Assembly: GCF_001654985.1 (NCBI RefSeq)
Contig: NZ_LXEU01000015.1
Coordinates: forward strand, 62,001-126,000
DNA: 64,000 nucleotides
From: Kluyvera georgiana ATCC 51603
GTDB lineage: Bacteria; Pseudomonadota; Gammaproteobacteria; Enterobacterales; Enterobacteriaceae
Direction: 5' to 3'
Positions 50,054-61,209 of this stretch are shown here, one piece after another. The notes under the pieces were generated by a model, which worked only from the letters and a program-made list of their open reading frames with translations, was not told the origin of the DNA and did not search any database. Position numbers and translations under genes: made by a program. The stretch's first letter is position 1. Each line of letters starts with the position of its first letter.

Positions 50054-50258
50054 TGTTGTATTCCTTAAAGTGATGAGTTGTGTCTTTCCAGTGACGTATT
50101 ATTTGTTACGTTTATGTCTGGATGTAAAAAGATGTTTGCTCGATCGAGTATAAGGAAAGTCTGCGTTTGGGGAAGCATAAAATGCTGGAATTTACGCCAC
50201 ACGTCATATTATTTAACCAATAATTTACAACGTGTGACGACAATCAAAAGATGGAGAG

Positions 50259-50333
50259 GCCCGGGTAAGGCGTTTACGCCAGCCCCCCGGGCGATGAGGC
50301 GAGATTCCCGGCGTGGTTTTTCTCAGCCGGGAA
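50259..50333. repeat. REP-like unit and hairpin between alx and sstT
   Basis: A degenerate REP, GCCCGGGTAAGGCGTTTACG...CCCCGGGC (50259-50292), is followed by TTCCCGGC...GCCGGGAA (about 50306-50333) close to the alx stop. Together they mark the 3' end of alx. The remainder of 50054-50258 carries no gene and should contain the sstT promoter. Confidence 0.65.
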
Positions 50334-50339
50334 AAAATT

Positions 50340-51308
50340 TTACATTTTCTTTTCTTTCATATCGTTACGGTGATTAACCCAGGCGTTGATGAGCAGCGTC
50401 AATGCCAGAATCCCACCGACAACGCCCAGCGATACCGAGATAGGGATATGGTAGAAATCGACGATCAGCATCTTAATGCCGATAAACACCAGGATCACCG
50501 ACAGGCCGTATTTCAGCATCGAGAAGCGCTCCGCCACGCCTGCCAGCAGGAAGTACATCGCGCGCAGGCCGAGGATGGCGAACAGGTTAGACGTCAGCAC
50601 GATAAACGGATCGGTAGTGACCGCAAAGATCGCCGGAATGCTGTCGACCGCGAAGATCACATCGCTTAGCTCAACCAGAATCAGCACCAGCAGCAGCGGC
50701 GTGGCGAACAGTACGCCGTTTTTACGCGTGAAGAAGTGCTCGTTCTCGATCTTGTCGGTCATGCGTAGGTGGCTGCGCAGCCAGCGTACCAGCGGTTTAT
50801 CGCCGATCCCGCCTTCATCTTCTTTCGCCAGCGCCATCTTGATGCCGGTAAACAGCAGAAACGCGCCGAAAACGTACAGCAGCCATTCGAACTGAGAAAT
50901 CAACCAGCTACCGGCGAAGATCATGATCGTACGCAGCACGATCGCGCCCAGAACGCCGTACACCAGCACTCGACGCTGCAGCGCGGCGGGCACCGAGAAG
51001 TAGCTGAACAGCATCAGCCAGACGAAGACGTTATCTACCGCCAGCGATTTCTCGATCAGATAGCCGGTGAGAAACGCCAGCGCCTGAGGGTCGGCCACCG
51101 CGCGGCCCTGGGTCTGCACCAGATACCACCAGAATGCAGCGTTAAACAGTAATGAGAGGGTGACCCAGACCAGCGACCAGCTTGCTGCCTGCTTCATGGA
51201 CATGGTGTGAGCGCCGCGCCGCCCCTGTAAAAACAGGTCGATGGCCAGCATGATAACCACGACGACAGCGAATCCGCCCCAGAGCAACGGTGTGCCGACA
51301 GTATTCAT
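50340..51308 (-). CDS. alx: Alx, TerC-family membrane protein (manganese export/alkali-induced)
   Basis: The 322-residue TerC-family protein has about nine membrane segments. Conserved acidic membrane motifs are [21 protein letters not shown] near 81-101 (in parts) and [20 protein letters not shown] near 215. E. coli Alx is strongly induced by alkaline pH and by Mn2+ through its 5' leader, and acts in manganese homeostasis. The ATG at 51308 is the E. coli start with AAGGAAAT before it; upstream in-frame codons belong to the riboswitch leader. Confidence 0.95.
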   Translation of the reverse strand: MNTVGTPLLWGGFAVVVVIMLAIDLFLQGRRGAHTMSMKQAASWSLVWVTLSLLFNAAFWWYLVQTQGRAVADPQALAFLTGYLIEKSLAVDNVFVWLMLFSYFSVPAALQRRVLVYGVLGAIVLRTIMIFAGSWLISQFEWLLYVFGAFLLFTGIKMALAKEDEGGIGDKPLVRWLRSHLRMTDKIENEHFFTRKNGVLFATPLLLVLILVELSDVIFAVDSIPAIFAVTTDPFIVLTSNLFAILGLRAMYFLLAGVAERFSMLKYGLSVILVFIGIKMLIVDFYHIPISVSLGVVGGILALTLLINAWVNHRNDMKEKKM

Positions 51309-51520
51309 AGAAATTTCCTTACGCATAAAAAAACGGCTAACGTCAGAAGACGATAGCCGTTGCTTTTTATGCATAGACCTCGCCTTCCGGCAAGGTCTCA
51401 CTTACAACAAAAAAGAATGCGCTGACGCATTCCTTTTTCGTTGCCCGGCGACCGGATACGTTTTCACGTATCGTAATGACGATCCACCGACAAGGAAGTT
51501 ACTCCCCTTTGCAGGTAACA
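51309..51520 (-). promoter_or_regulatory. sraF: alx leader: yybP-ykoY Mn2+ riboswitch / PRE (sraF)
   Basis: Read on the minus strand, the leader starts GGGGAGTAACTTCC near 51508 and carries a series of hairpins: GATACGTGAAAACGTATC, AATGCGTCAGCGCATT (51417-51432), GACCTTGCCGGAAGGCGAGG near 51376-51397, and a terminator. The last (51327-51361) is a 13-bp stem with one mismatch and a T run, ending 18 bases before the alx start. The GGGGAGTA box and overall order match the yybP-ykoY class and the E. coli alx PRE element. Mn2+ or high pH should favour the anti-terminated, translatable fold. Confidence 0.93.
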
Positions 51521-51575
51521 AAATATGACAGGCCATTGATTTCGTCAATGGCCGACAATATCCGTTTACGTTGCT

Positions 51576-52553
51576 TTACGCATCCGCCGGGAAGACGACG
51601 CCGGTCTGGCGACGAATCTCGGTCTGAACTTTGGCGGTAATGCGGCTGACTTCCAGCCCCGGGTGGTCAACTTCGTTGTTTTCGACCAGGCGCGCAAACT
51701 CTTCGGCTTCATACAGCATAGTATTAATATGCTGCGGCTGGCTGAGATCCTGCGCTTTACTGCCGCGCGGCACGAAGGAGACTTTCTGGCATTCGGAGAT
51801 TTTCTCAATCACCAGCGCGCCCGCCTCACCCTGAATTTCGCTTGGCAGGGTAGAGTCGCTGACTTTCGAGTGTTGCAGCGTCACGCTGAAGTCGCCGTAG
51901 TCCAGCATCACCACGCCGTGGGCATCCACGCCGCTCTCCAGCAGGCTGGCCGAAGCCTGAATCTGCTGCGGTTCTCCCCACAGCGCGATGGCGGAGGCCA
52001 GACAGTAAAAACCGATATCCATAATCGAACCGTTGGAGAAGGCCGGGTTAAAGGTATTTGGATTTTCGCCGTCGAGATAGCGCTGGTAGCGCGAAGAGTA
52101 CTGGCAGTAATTGATAAACGCCTTACGAATCTGCCCAAGTTTCGGCAGCGCCTGCTGGAGCTGCTGGAAGTTCGGCAGGCTGGCGGTTTTAAACGCTTCG
52201 AACAGCACCACCTGATTTTCGCGGGCCGCGGCGATCACCCGCTCGGCTTCGTCAATATTGGAAGCCAGCGGCTTCTCGCAGATGACGTGCTTTTTATGGC
52301 GCAAGAACAGCTCGGTTTGCGGGGCGTGCAGCGAGTTTGGGCTGGCAATATACACCGCATCAATATCTTCGCTTTGCGCCATCGCCTCTAACGAGGTGAA
52401 GAGGTGCTCAACAAGATAATCATTAGCGAAGCTTTGCGCCTGTTCAAGGCTACGGGAATAGACGGCGGTCAACTTGAACTTGCCGGTCTCATGGGCGGCA
52501 TCGACAAACTGACGGGTGATCCAGTTTGTTCCAATCACAGCGAAACGTATCAT
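51576..52553 (-). CDS. ygjR: YgjR, Gfo/Idh/MocA-family oxidoreductase
   Basis: The 325-residue NAD(P)-dependent oxidoreductase has an N-terminal Rossmann domain (RFAVIGTNWITRQFVDAA; note Thr-Asn in the usual GxGxxG position), the family motif CEKPLASNIDEAERV near 94 with the catalytic-type Glu-Lys-Pro, and FNPAFSNGSIMDIGFYCL near 168. Substrate unknown. It is eight or so residues shorter at the C terminus than the K-12 protein as I recall it. ygjQ, its K-12 neighbour, is missing. Confidence 0.92.
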   Translation of the reverse strand: MIRFAVIGTNWITRQFVDAAHETGKFKLTAVYSRSLEQAQSFANDYLVEHLFTSLEAMAQSEDIDAVYIASPNSLHAPQTELFLRHKKHVICEKPLASNIDEAERVIAAARENQVVLFEAFKTASLPNFQQLQQALPKLGQIRKAFINYCQYSSRYQRYLDGENPNTFNPAFSNGSIMDIGFYCLASAIALWGEPQQIQASASLLESGVDAHGVVMLDYGDFSVTLQHSKVSDSTLPSEIQGEAGALVIEKISECQKVSFVPRGSKAQDLSQPQHINTMLYEAEEFARLVENNEVDHPGLEVSRITAKVQTEIRRQTGVVFPADA

Positions 52554-52625
52554 AAACGCCTTCAGGCTCCATAAAGGGATTCTGCCGTCAATGTAACACG
52601 CCTTTATGACATTGCCAGTGCCCGA

Positions 52626-53126
52626 CTACGCAGTTTCCTTTAACGAAAGATGCGTCAGCCAAAGACGGGTATCAAACTCCAGTTGGTGGTACTGCGGCTC
52701 CATATGGCAGCACAGCTGGTAGAACGCTTTGTTGTGATCTTTTTCTTTCAGATGCGCCAGCTCATGCACCACGATCATCTTCAGAAAGGGTTCCGGCGCA
52801 GTACGGAAAACGGTCGCGACGCGAATTTCCGCTTTGGCTTTCAGCTTGCCGCCCTGTACGCGCGACACCGCGGTGTGTAGCCCCAGCGCGTTTTTCAATA
52901 CGTGGATCTTGTTGTCGTACATCACTTTATTGATCGGCGGCGCGTTGCGCAGATACTGGCTTTTCAGATCCTGGGTGTACTGCCAGAGCGCTTTATCGGT
53001 GGCGAAATCGTGCGCGCCCGGATAGCGTTTTTCCAGCACTGCCCCCAGACGCTGTTCAGCAATCAGCGTTCTCACCTGAGAAAGCAGGTGTTCCGGGTAG
53101 CCCTGGAGGTAAGTTAGTTGGTTCAT
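52626..53126 (-). CDS. ygjP: YgjP, YgjP-like metallopeptidase domain protein
   Basis: The 166-residue protein belongs to the DUF45/YgjP-like metal-dependent hydrolase family. The zinc motif [15 protein letters not shown] near 126 has HExxH plus a third downstream His. E. coli UpdA/YgjP has been associated with UTP pyrophosphatase activity; I did not verify this from sequence. The start [11 protein letters not shown] is used in line with E. coli. It is divergent from rlmG. Confidence 0.9.
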   Translation of the reverse strand: MNQLTYLQGYPEHLLSQVRTLIAEQRLGAVLEKRYPGAHDFATDKALWQYTQDLKSQYLRNAPPINKVMYDNKIHVLKNALGLHTAVSRVQGGKLKAKAEIRVATVFRTAPEPFLKMIVVHELAHLKEKDHNKAFYQLCCHMEPQYHQLEFDTRLWLTHLSLKETA

Positions 53127-53209
53127 CTTCACCCATGCCAATCATAAAAAGTGTATACTCACGCACCCTTTTCAGGGATAAGCCGAAATTTTACCATTCA
53201 GGAGGGCCG

Positions 53210-54346
53210 ATGAGCCACACAGACAACGGTTTCCGTTCACTGACACTTAAACGTTTCCCGGAGACGGACGACGTTAACCCACTGCTGGCGTGGGAAGCAG
53301 CCGATGAATATCTGCTGCAACAGCTGGACGATACTGAGATTCGCGGCCCGGTGCTTATCCTGAATGATACCTTCGGCGCGCTGGCCTGCGCACTGGCGGA
53401 GCATACGCCGTACAGCATCGGCGACTCCTACTTAAGCGAGTTGGCGACCCGAGAAAACCTGCGCCATAACGATATCGCCGAATCGAGCGTGAAATTTCTC
53501 GATAGCACTGCGGAATACCCGCAGGCGCCCGGCGTCGTGCTGATTAAAATCCCTAAAACCATGGCGCTGCTGGAGCAGCAGCTGCGCGCGCTGCGTGAAG
53601 TGGTTACGCCAGAAACGCGTATTATCGCCGGGGCGAAAGCACGCGACATTCACACCTCGACGCTGGAACTGTTCGAGAAGGTTCTGGGCCCAACCACCAC
53701 CACGCTGGCATGGAAAAAGGCGCGTCTGATTAACGGCACCTTTACCAAACCGGCGCTGGCCGACACCGCCCAGACCCTGAGCTGGAAGCTGGAAGGCACC
53801 GGCTGGACCATCCACAACCATGCTAACGTCTTCTCCCGTACCGGGCTGGATATCGGCGCGCGTTTCTTTATGCAGTACCTGCCGGAAAACCTGGAAGGGG
53901 AGATTGTGGACCTCGGCTGTGGCAACGGCGTACTGGGCATGACCCTGCTGGCGAAAAACCCGCAGGCGCAGGTGGTGTTCGTGGATGAATCGCCGATGGC
54001 TGTGGCCTCCAGCCGCCTGAACGTCGAGACCAACCTGCCGGATGCGCTGGACCGCAGCGAGTTTATGATTAACAACGCGCTCTCCGGCGTCGAGCCGTTC
54101 CGCTTCAACGCGGTGTTCTGCAACCCGCCGTTCCACCAGAAGCACGCGCTGACCGATAACATCGCCTGGGAGATGTTCCACCACGCCCGCCGCTGCCTGA
54201 AGATCAACGGCGAGCTGTATATCGTGGCCAACCGTCACCTCGACTACTTCCACAAGCTGAAGAAGATTTTTGGTAACTGCGAGACTATCGCGACGAATCA
54301 TAAGTTTGTGATTCTGAAAGCGGTGAAGTTAGGTCGTCGTCGTTAA
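53210..54346 (+). CDS. rlmG: RlmG, 23S rRNA m2G1835 methyltransferase
   Basis: RlmG methylates N2 of G1835 in 23S rRNA on the free, protein-stripped RNA. The 378-residue protein has an inactive N-terminal duplicate methylase domain and a C-terminal catalytic domain with [13 protein letters not shown] near 233 (SAM motif I), [13 protein letters not shown] near 260 and the NPPF motif ([10 protein letters not shown]) near 306. The ATG at 53210 has AGGAGGG four bases upstream; upstream in-frame codons from 53135 lie in the promoter region. Confidence 0.96.
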   Translation: MSHTDNGFRSLTLKRFPETDDVNPLLAWEAADEYLLQQLDDTEIRGPVLILNDTFGALACALAEHTPYSIGDSYLSELATRENLRHNDIAESSVKFLDSTAEYPQAPGVVLIKIPKTMALLEQQLRALREVVTPETRIIAGAKARDIHTSTLELFEKVLGPTTTTLAWKKARLINGTFTKPALADTAQTLSWKLEGTGWTIHNHANVFSRTGLDIGARFFMQYLPENLEGEIVDLGCGNGVLGMTLLAKNPQAQVVFVDESPMAVASSRLNVETNLPDALDRSEFMINNALSGVEPFRFNAVFCNPPFHQKHALTDNIAWEMFHHARRCLKINGELYIVANRHLDYFHKLKKIFGNCETIATNHKFVILKAVKLGRRR

Positions 54347-54364
54347 TACGGTTAACGGCATAAA

Positions 54365-54399
54365 ATGCCGAATAGTGGCGTAGCCGCTTTATCCGGCAT
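54365..54399. repeat. REP-like hairpin after rlmG
   Basis: ATGCCGAATAGTGGCG...CCGCTTTATCCGGCAT is an imperfect inverted repeat resembling a degenerate REP. It lies 18 bases after rlmG and probably serves as its 3' end structure. Confidence 0.65.
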
Positions 54400-54513
54400 T
54401 CTGTTGGAATCGAGCTCCCAAATCATACATTTCCCCCTCTCTAAATAGGCTTCCCCCATTGTGCCTGGTGGTTTTTGACGTAATGTCGTTGCCACTCACT
54501 AAGGCAGATAATG

Positions 54514-54557
54514 TTGCCAAAATGGCAACTCCTGCTATGATATTGCCAATTTGTCAA
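54514..54557. promoter_or_regulatory. higBA promoter with two HigA-type operators
   Basis: Two related palindromes lie 29 bp apart: TTGCCAAAATGGCAA (54514-54528) and TTGCCAATTTGTCAA (54543-54557). The first covers the -35 TTGCCA (54514-54519); the -10 is TATGAT (54536-54541) after a 16-base spacer, and the second palindrome lies directly downstream of it. Binding of HigA at both would block the promoter, fitting autoregulation of the toxin-antitoxin operon. Confidence 0.75.
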
Positions 54558-54572
54558 CGGACCTGATGAAGA

Positions 54573-54887
54573 ATGCACCTCATAACACTGAAAGCACTGA
54601 AAGATGCGGGGGATAAATTTCCGCAACATAAAACGGAACTCGTGGCTCTGGGAAATGTGTTAGCAAAAGGGTATTTCAGAACACCCACAGCACTAAAAGC
54701 GGTGTTTCCCTCTCTGGATAATTTTAAATATCTGGATAAACACTATGTCATTAACATTGGGCGAAACCAACTGCGTGTGGTCGCAATGCTCTTTTTTGAA
54801 ACGCAAAAATGCTACATACGCCATGTGTTTACCCATAAGGAATATGACATCTTCACGGCGGCGCATCGAACTAAGGGGAAAAAATGA
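54573..54887 (+). CDS. higB: HigB, translation-dependent mRNA interferase toxin
   Basis: HigB cleaves mRNA on the ribosome; it belongs to the RelE-like HigB_toxin family. The 104-residue product matches E. coli HigB (YgjN) end to end: MHLITLKALKDAGDKFPQHK, VFPSLDNFKYLDKHYVINIG, RNQLRVVAMLFFETQKCYIR and a C-terminal HRTKGKK with basic residues. The toxin comes first, as is usual for hig loci. higA overlaps its end by four bases (ATGA). Confidence 0.95.
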   Translation: MHLITLKALKDAGDKFPQHKTELVALGNVLAKGYFRTPTALKAVFPSLDNFKYLDKHYVINIGRNQLRVVAMLFFETQKCYIRHVFTHKEYDIFTAAHRTKGKK

Positions 54888-55300
54888 TGGTGATTGCAGA
54901 TATCCTGAAAGCGGGTGAAAAGTTAACGGCAGTTGCGCCTTTTTTGGCGGGTATTCAGAATGATGAGCAGTACGCAGAGGCGCTGGCGTTTGTCGATCAT
55001 CTGCTGTTAAACGATCCTGATAATCCCTTACTGGATTTGGTTTGTGCCAAAATCAGCGCATGGGAGAACGCGTCACCAGAGTTTGCGGAGTTTAATGCGC
55101 AACGTAATGCCATGCCGGCAGGGCTCTCTGTGATCCGTACTCTTATGGATCAATACGGGCTTACACTGTCTGATTTGCCAGAGATTGGCAGCAAGTCGAT
55201 GGTGTCGCGCGTGTTAAATGGGCAACGCAAACTTACGCTGGATCATGCCAAAAAGTTGGCTGCCCGATTTGGTATTTCACCAGCGTTATTTATTGATTAA
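54884..55300 (+). CDS. higA: HigA, antitoxin with Xre-type HTH
   Basis: HigA neutralises HigB and represses the operon. The 138-residue protein has an acidic helical N-terminal part and a C-terminal Xre HTH (about 85-138: LTLSDLPEIGSKSMVSRVLNG, then LTLDHAKKLAARFGISPALF). The start overlaps the higB stop; a second ATG one codon later is possible. Confidence 0.95.
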   Translation: MMVIADILKAGEKLTAVAPFLAGIQNDEQYAEALAFVDHLLLNDPDNPLLDLVCAKISAWENASPEFAEFNAQRNAMPAGLSVIRTLMDQYGLTLSDLPEIGSKSMVSRVLNGQRKLTLDHAKKLAARFGISPALFID

Positions 55301-55312
55301 TAATGAAAGGCA

Positions 55313-57352
<2,040 letters not shown>

Positions 57353-57438
57353 TTATTGTTATGTGGTCGGATGAGTTACTAATTTAGCCGTCGGCGCCAA
57401 AAAGGGAAAAGGGGAATGCAATGATTGTGATGGGATTC

Positions 57439-57465
57439 AAAGAACGCCCCCGCAGCGCGAGGGCG
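57439..57465 (-). terminator. Terminator of the LacI-mutase-ATPase operon
   Basis: On the minus strand CGCCCTCGC, GCT loop, GCGGGGGCG, then TTCTTT: a 9-bp stem with one G-T wobble. It lies five bases after the ATPase stop and upstream of fadH. Confidence 0.85.
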
Positions 57466-57469
57466 CCAT

Positions 57470-58540
57470 TCAGGCAAAAGTGACGCGTTTTCCAATGGAA
57501 TCAAACAGGTGAAGATTTGATTCCTGTACCGTTAGGGTTAGCGGGCTTTGTGCCGGGAAACTCAATTGCTGGAACGATTTCAGACACATTGAATGTCCGC
57601 CGACATCGAGCCATACCAGCGTGGAGTCGCCCTGCAGTTCGCACAACCGGGTTCGCCCACTCAGGCTGAAATCGCCTGGCTGCTGGTACTGCATATGCTC
57701 CGGACGAATGGCGACGAACATCTTGTCGTTTTCACGAACGCCGAGCGGCTGACGGGAGAGCGGAAAGATGATGTCATCGGCTATGTGCAGAGCACCCTGA
57801 TGCCAGACGGCAGGCAGAACGTTAATCTTTGGCGTGCCGATAAATTCGGCGACAAACAGGTTTGCCGGCGTGTTGTACAGTTCGAGAGGCGTGCCAACCT
57901 GCTCAATTTTGCCCTTATACAGCACCACGATACGATCGGCGAGCGTCATCGCTTCCACCTGATCGTGAGTGACATAAATCATGGTGTTTTTCAGCGTATT
58001 ATGCAGCTGTTGAATTTCCTGGCGCATCTCCACGCGCAGGGCGGCGTCAAGGTTTGACAGCGGTTCGTCAAACAAAAACAGGTCCGGCTGCTGAACGATA
58101 GAGCGGCCAATCGCTACGCGCTGGCGCTGGCCGCCAGAGAGGTTTTGCGGCAGTCGGTCAAGCATCTCATCCAGCTTTAGCATCGATGCGGCGTGAGCAA
58201 TACGCCGCGTGATTTCCGCTGGCGGGGTATGAATATTGCGTAGGCCAAAAGAGAGGTTCTCCCGCACCGTCATATGTGGATAGAGCGCATAGGACTGGAA
58301 CACCATCGATAGGCTGCGCTTCCCGGCGGGCAGATGGGTGACCTCTTTCTCACCCATCATCAGTTTGCCGCCATCGGGCATTTCCAACCCGGCAATCATG
58401 CGCAACAGCGTTGATTTACCACAACCGGAGGGCCCAACCAGCACGATAAATTCACCAGAGGCGATTTCCAGCGAGAGGTTCTCAATGATGGTGGATTTGT
58501 CATATTGCTTATGAATATTGCTGAGTGAAAGGGCTGTCAT
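57470..58540 (-). CDS. ABC sugar importer ATPase (MalK/UgpC type)
   Basis: The 356-residue ATPase powers a CUT1-type sugar importer. It has Walker A GPSGCGKST near residue 36, Q-loop QSYALYPHM near 81, signature LSGGQRQR near 134, Walker B LFLFDEPLSNLD near 153-164 and the switch YVTHDQ near 189. A C-terminal TOBE/OB regulatory domain follows (about 235-356). Its start overlaps the stop of the mutase gene by four bases (ATGA). The cognate binding protein and permeases are the divergent genes at the right end. It lies in the same transcription unit as the LacI regulator. Confidence 0.92.
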   Translation of the reverse strand: MTALSLSNIHKQYDKSTIIENLSLEIASGEFIVLVGPSGCGKSTLLRMIAGLEMPDGGKLMMGEKEVTHLPAGKRSLSMVFQSYALYPHMTVRENLSFGLRNIHTPPAEITRRIAHAASMLKLDEMLDRLPQNLSGGQRQRVAIGRSIVQQPDLFLFDEPLSNLDAALRVEMRQEIQQLHNTLKNTMIYVTHDQVEAMTLADRIVVLYKGKIEQVGTPLELYNTPANLFVAEFIGTPKINVLPAVWHQGALHIADDIIFPLSRQPLGVRENDKMFVAIRPEHMQYQQPGDFSLSGRTRLCELQGDSTLVWLDVGGHSMCLKSFQQLSFPAQSPLTLTVQESNLHLFDSIGKRVTFA

Positions 58541-59925
58541 AGCGTCTCCTTCGCGCTGCGTTGGGCGGCAATAAGCGTTAATAGTTCATCGGTTTTTTCG
58601 GCGAGCAGAGTGGCATCGCCACGGGTTTCTACATTCAACCGCAACAGCGGTTCGGTGTTGGAGGCGCGAAGATTAAAGCGCCAGTCGGCGAAAGCCAGGC
58701 TTATGCCATCGCAATCATCACGCAGCGGCGATGCTGGTTGATAGTGTTCAGCCATGCGCTCTAAGATGGCGGCAGGATCCTCGACGGATAAATTGATTTC
58801 GCCGGAGACCGGATAGCGAGCCTGGGCATGGGCAATACGCTGTGAAAGCGGCAGACTACCGTTGCTAATAATTTGCAGCATCAAGACCAGTGGAATCATC
58901 CCGCTATCGCAGTAGCCAAAATCGCGAAAATAGTGATGGCCGCTCATTTCACCGCCGTAAATGGCATCCTCTTTACGCATGCGTGCTTTGATAAATGCAT
59001 GGCCGGTTTTACTGATGATCGGGATTCCTCCGCCGCGAGCCACAACGTCCAGCGTATTCCATGTCAGACGCGGGTCCAGAATGATGCGACTGCCAGCGGA
59101 TCGCCGCAGGAAGTGTTCGGCAAACAGGCCAACCAGGTAGTAGCTCTCAATAAAGCAGCCACATTCATCGAAGAAAAAGCAGCGGTCGAAATCGCCGTCC
59201 CAGGCGATGCCGAAATCGGCCTTATTATCGATAACCGCCTGCTGGGTGACGAGGCGGTTTTCCGTCAGCATCGGGTTGGGGACTCCCGCGGGAAAACGGC
59301 CGTCTGGCTCATGGTACAGGCGAATAAGTTCAATCTGTACGCCCGCACGCGCTAGCCCGTCGGCGAGCGCGTCAAGCGCAGGCCCCGCGTTACCATGCCC
59401 GGCATTGGTCACAATGCGTAGGGGGCGCGTGAGCGGGTGCTTAAGAAAACGCAGCAGGCAGTTTACCCAGGCCGGTCGATTATCAAACGACAGAAGGTGA
59501 CCGCGATGAACGACGGGAGGAAAGTTGTTTTTTTCGGCCAGCGATTTTATCTCCAGCAGGCCATTGTCATTACTGATGGGGCGAGCCTCTTCGCGCACCA
59601 GTTTCATACCGTTGTACTGGGCGGGATTATGGCTGGCGGTGACCTGGATACCGCCGTCTGCCCGCAGCTCACGGGTGGCGAAATAGATCTCTTCGGTGCC
59701 GCACAGACCGATATCAATGACGTCAACGCCGCTGGCGATAAGCCCTTCCGACAGCGCTGTTTTCAGCGCTTCTGAACTCAGACGAACGTCGGCGCCGACA
59801 ACTACGCGCCTGGGGTGCAGCCACGCAGCGTAAGCGCGACCAATGCGACAGGCGATGTCCGGCGTGAGAGAGACGCCGACTTCACCGCGAATGTCGTAGG
59901 CTTTAAAACAGGTTAGTTCATCCAT
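58537..59925 (-). CDS. Phosphohexomutase (phosphomannomutase/phosphoglucomutase family, CpsG-like)
   Basis: The 462-residue alpha-D-phosphohexomutase interconverts hexose 1- and 6-phosphates through a phosphoserine. The catalytic loop TASHNPAQYNGMK lies near 95-107, the Mg loop DGDFDRC near 241, the sugar-specificity loop GEMSGHHYF near 323 and the phosphate loop RASNTEPLLRLN near 423. The start FKAYDIRGEVG near residue 7 is of the ManB/CpsG type. Sitting between a LacI regulator and an ABC ATPase rather than in a polysaccharide cluster, it is probably catabolic, handling a hexose 1-phosphate released by a phosphorylase. That enzyme is not seen in the window. Confidence 0.88.
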   Translation of the reverse strand: MDELTCFKAYDIRGEVGVSLTPDIACRIGRAYAAWLHPRRVVVGADVRLSSEALKTALSEGLIASGVDVIDIGLCGTEEIYFATRELRADGGIQVTASHNPAQYNGMKLVREEARPISNDNGLLEIKSLAEKNNFPPVVHRGHLLSFDNRPAWVNCLLRFLKHPLTRPLRIVTNAGHGNAGPALDALADGLARAGVQIELIRLYHEPDGRFPAGVPNPMLTENRLVTQQAVIDNKADFGIAWDGDFDRCFFFDECGCFIESYYLVGLFAEHFLRRSAGSRIILDPRLTWNTLDVVARGGGIPIISKTGHAFIKARMRKEDAIYGGEMSGHHYFRDFGYCDSGMIPLVLMLQIISNGSLPLSQRIAHAQARYPVSGEINLSVEDPAAILERMAEHYQPASPLRDDCDGISLAFADWRFNLRASNTEPLLRLNVETRGDATLLAEKTDELLTLIAAQRSAKETL

Positions 59926-59954
59926 AATCCACTCTTCTGTTAAGCAATGTGCGT

Positions 59955-61031
59955 TCAGGCGCTCTCCCGCGCGATGAGCTGGTATTCCAGCGCATGGTGG
60001 GTAACAGGCCCGTTAGTGAGGAGTAATTCCACGGCAATTTCGCCTTTGCGTTCCGCATCCTGCGCAATGGTGGTGAGGCCAATACCGTTCACTTCGGGGA
60101 TGATATTGTCGAAGCCGGTAATCGCCACCCGCTGTGGGATAGCAAGGCGGTGGCGCTGGCAGTAGTTCACCGCGCCGAGCGCAAAGCGGTCTGAGAGGCA
60201 AATTAGCGCGCTAATTTCCGGGTGTGCGGTGAGCAGCGCTTCTGCAGCCAGCTCGCCGTGTTGCTCATCGTGCTGCGTTTCGTACAGCCAGCAGTCGGAG
60301 AGCGGAATGGCATGCTGGCGAAAGACCTCGCGGCAGGCGTTAACGCGTGTCAGCATCAGCGTGTTATCGCCTGAAATGGCGTGTTCAAGATGCCGAATTC
60401 CCTGTGCGCCGGGGTGTGAAGAGAAGGCGATGATGCCGAAGCGCTGATGCCCTTTGTTGAGTAAATAGGCGGCGATATCGCGCATCGCGCTGGCGTTATC
60501 GATCGATACGCTGCTGTACTGCGGAAGCTGGAAGTCGAGTGTGACAACCGGAAGGCGACGTGCGAGCGTTTGCTGAATCACCGCGGCGCTATTATGCGTG
60601 GCGTTGAGAATATAGCCGTCAACCAGCGTGGTCAGCGACGGCGTTTTGTGGGAAGCGCCTTTACGCAGAGGGATGAGTACCAGATTGATATTTTGCGCTT
60701 CACAGCGTACGGCGATTCCGCGCATCAGCTTAATATCATGTGGGTCGATAAACACATAGCTCATCGAATCATTGAAAATTACGCCGATGGTGTCTGATTT
60801 TCCTGTCCTCAACGCTCGCGCCAGCTTATCCGGCCCCTGAAATCCGACTTCCTGCGCATAACGTAAAATGCGCTCACGTAATTCAATAGACAGTTTTTCG
60901 GGATTATTCCATGCATTTGAGATGGTGGTATGGGATATACCCATTTCTTTGGCCAATGATTTTATTGTTATTGCCGCTGTTTTTTCTTTTTTATATTTGT
61001 CTGTTGCCGTCTTTTTATTTTTTGTATTCAT
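59955..61031 (-). CDS. LacI-family transcriptional regulator of the sugar ABC locus
   Basis: The 358-residue LacI/GalR regulator has an unusual lysine-rich N-terminal tail of about 20 residues, then the HTH ITIKSLAKEMGISHTTISNAW and hinge region KLARALRTGKSDTIGVIF. The periplasmic-binding-like effector domain has VTLDFQLPQYSSVSIDN near 173 and LICLSDRFALGAVNYC near 275. No Shine-Dalgarno is obvious before the ATG, so the true start may differ. It is 29 bases upstream of the mutase and divergent from the binding-protein gene, with a palindromic operator between. It probably represses both units. Confidence 0.88.
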   Translation of the reverse strand: MNTKNKKTATDKYKKEKTAAITIKSLAKEMGISHTTISNAWNNPEKLSIELRERILRYAQEVGFQGPDKLARALRTGKSDTIGVIFNDSMSYVFIDPHDIKLMRGIAVRCEAQNINLVLIPLRKGASHKTPSLTTLVDGYILNATHNSAAVIQQTLARRLPVVTLDFQLPQYSSVSIDNASAMRDIAAYLLNKGHQRFGIIAFSSHPGAQGIRHLEHAISGDNTLMLTRVNACREVFRQHAIPLSDCWLYETQHDEQHGELAAEALLTAHPEISALICLSDRFALGAVNYCQRHRLAIPQRVAITGFDNIIPEVNGIGLTTIAQDAERKGEIAVELLLTNGPVTHHALEYQLIARESA

Positions 61032-61081
61032 ATTGTGTATGTGTCTGGTTTTTTACCTCTGAATGTTGATGGCAGAGTTTA

Positions 61082-61123
61082 TCGTTAAACAAAAATAGTT
61101 TTGTGATTTGTTTAACGTTAAAC
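61082..61123. promoter_or_regulatory. LacI-type operator in the divergent region
   Basis: GTTTAACGTTAAAC (61110-61123) is a perfect 14-bp palindrome with the central CG typical of LacI/GalR operators. A half copy, TCGTTAAAC, lies at 61082-61090. It is 86 bases upstream of the binding-protein start and 78 from the LacI start. Confidence 0.75.
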
Positions 61124-61209
61124 ATAAATAAGGGGTGTTAGCTTACGCACCATTCAAAGCAGGGTAGCGGTAAACCAATAACACTTATTGAGAGTTAGGG
61201 AGAAATATC

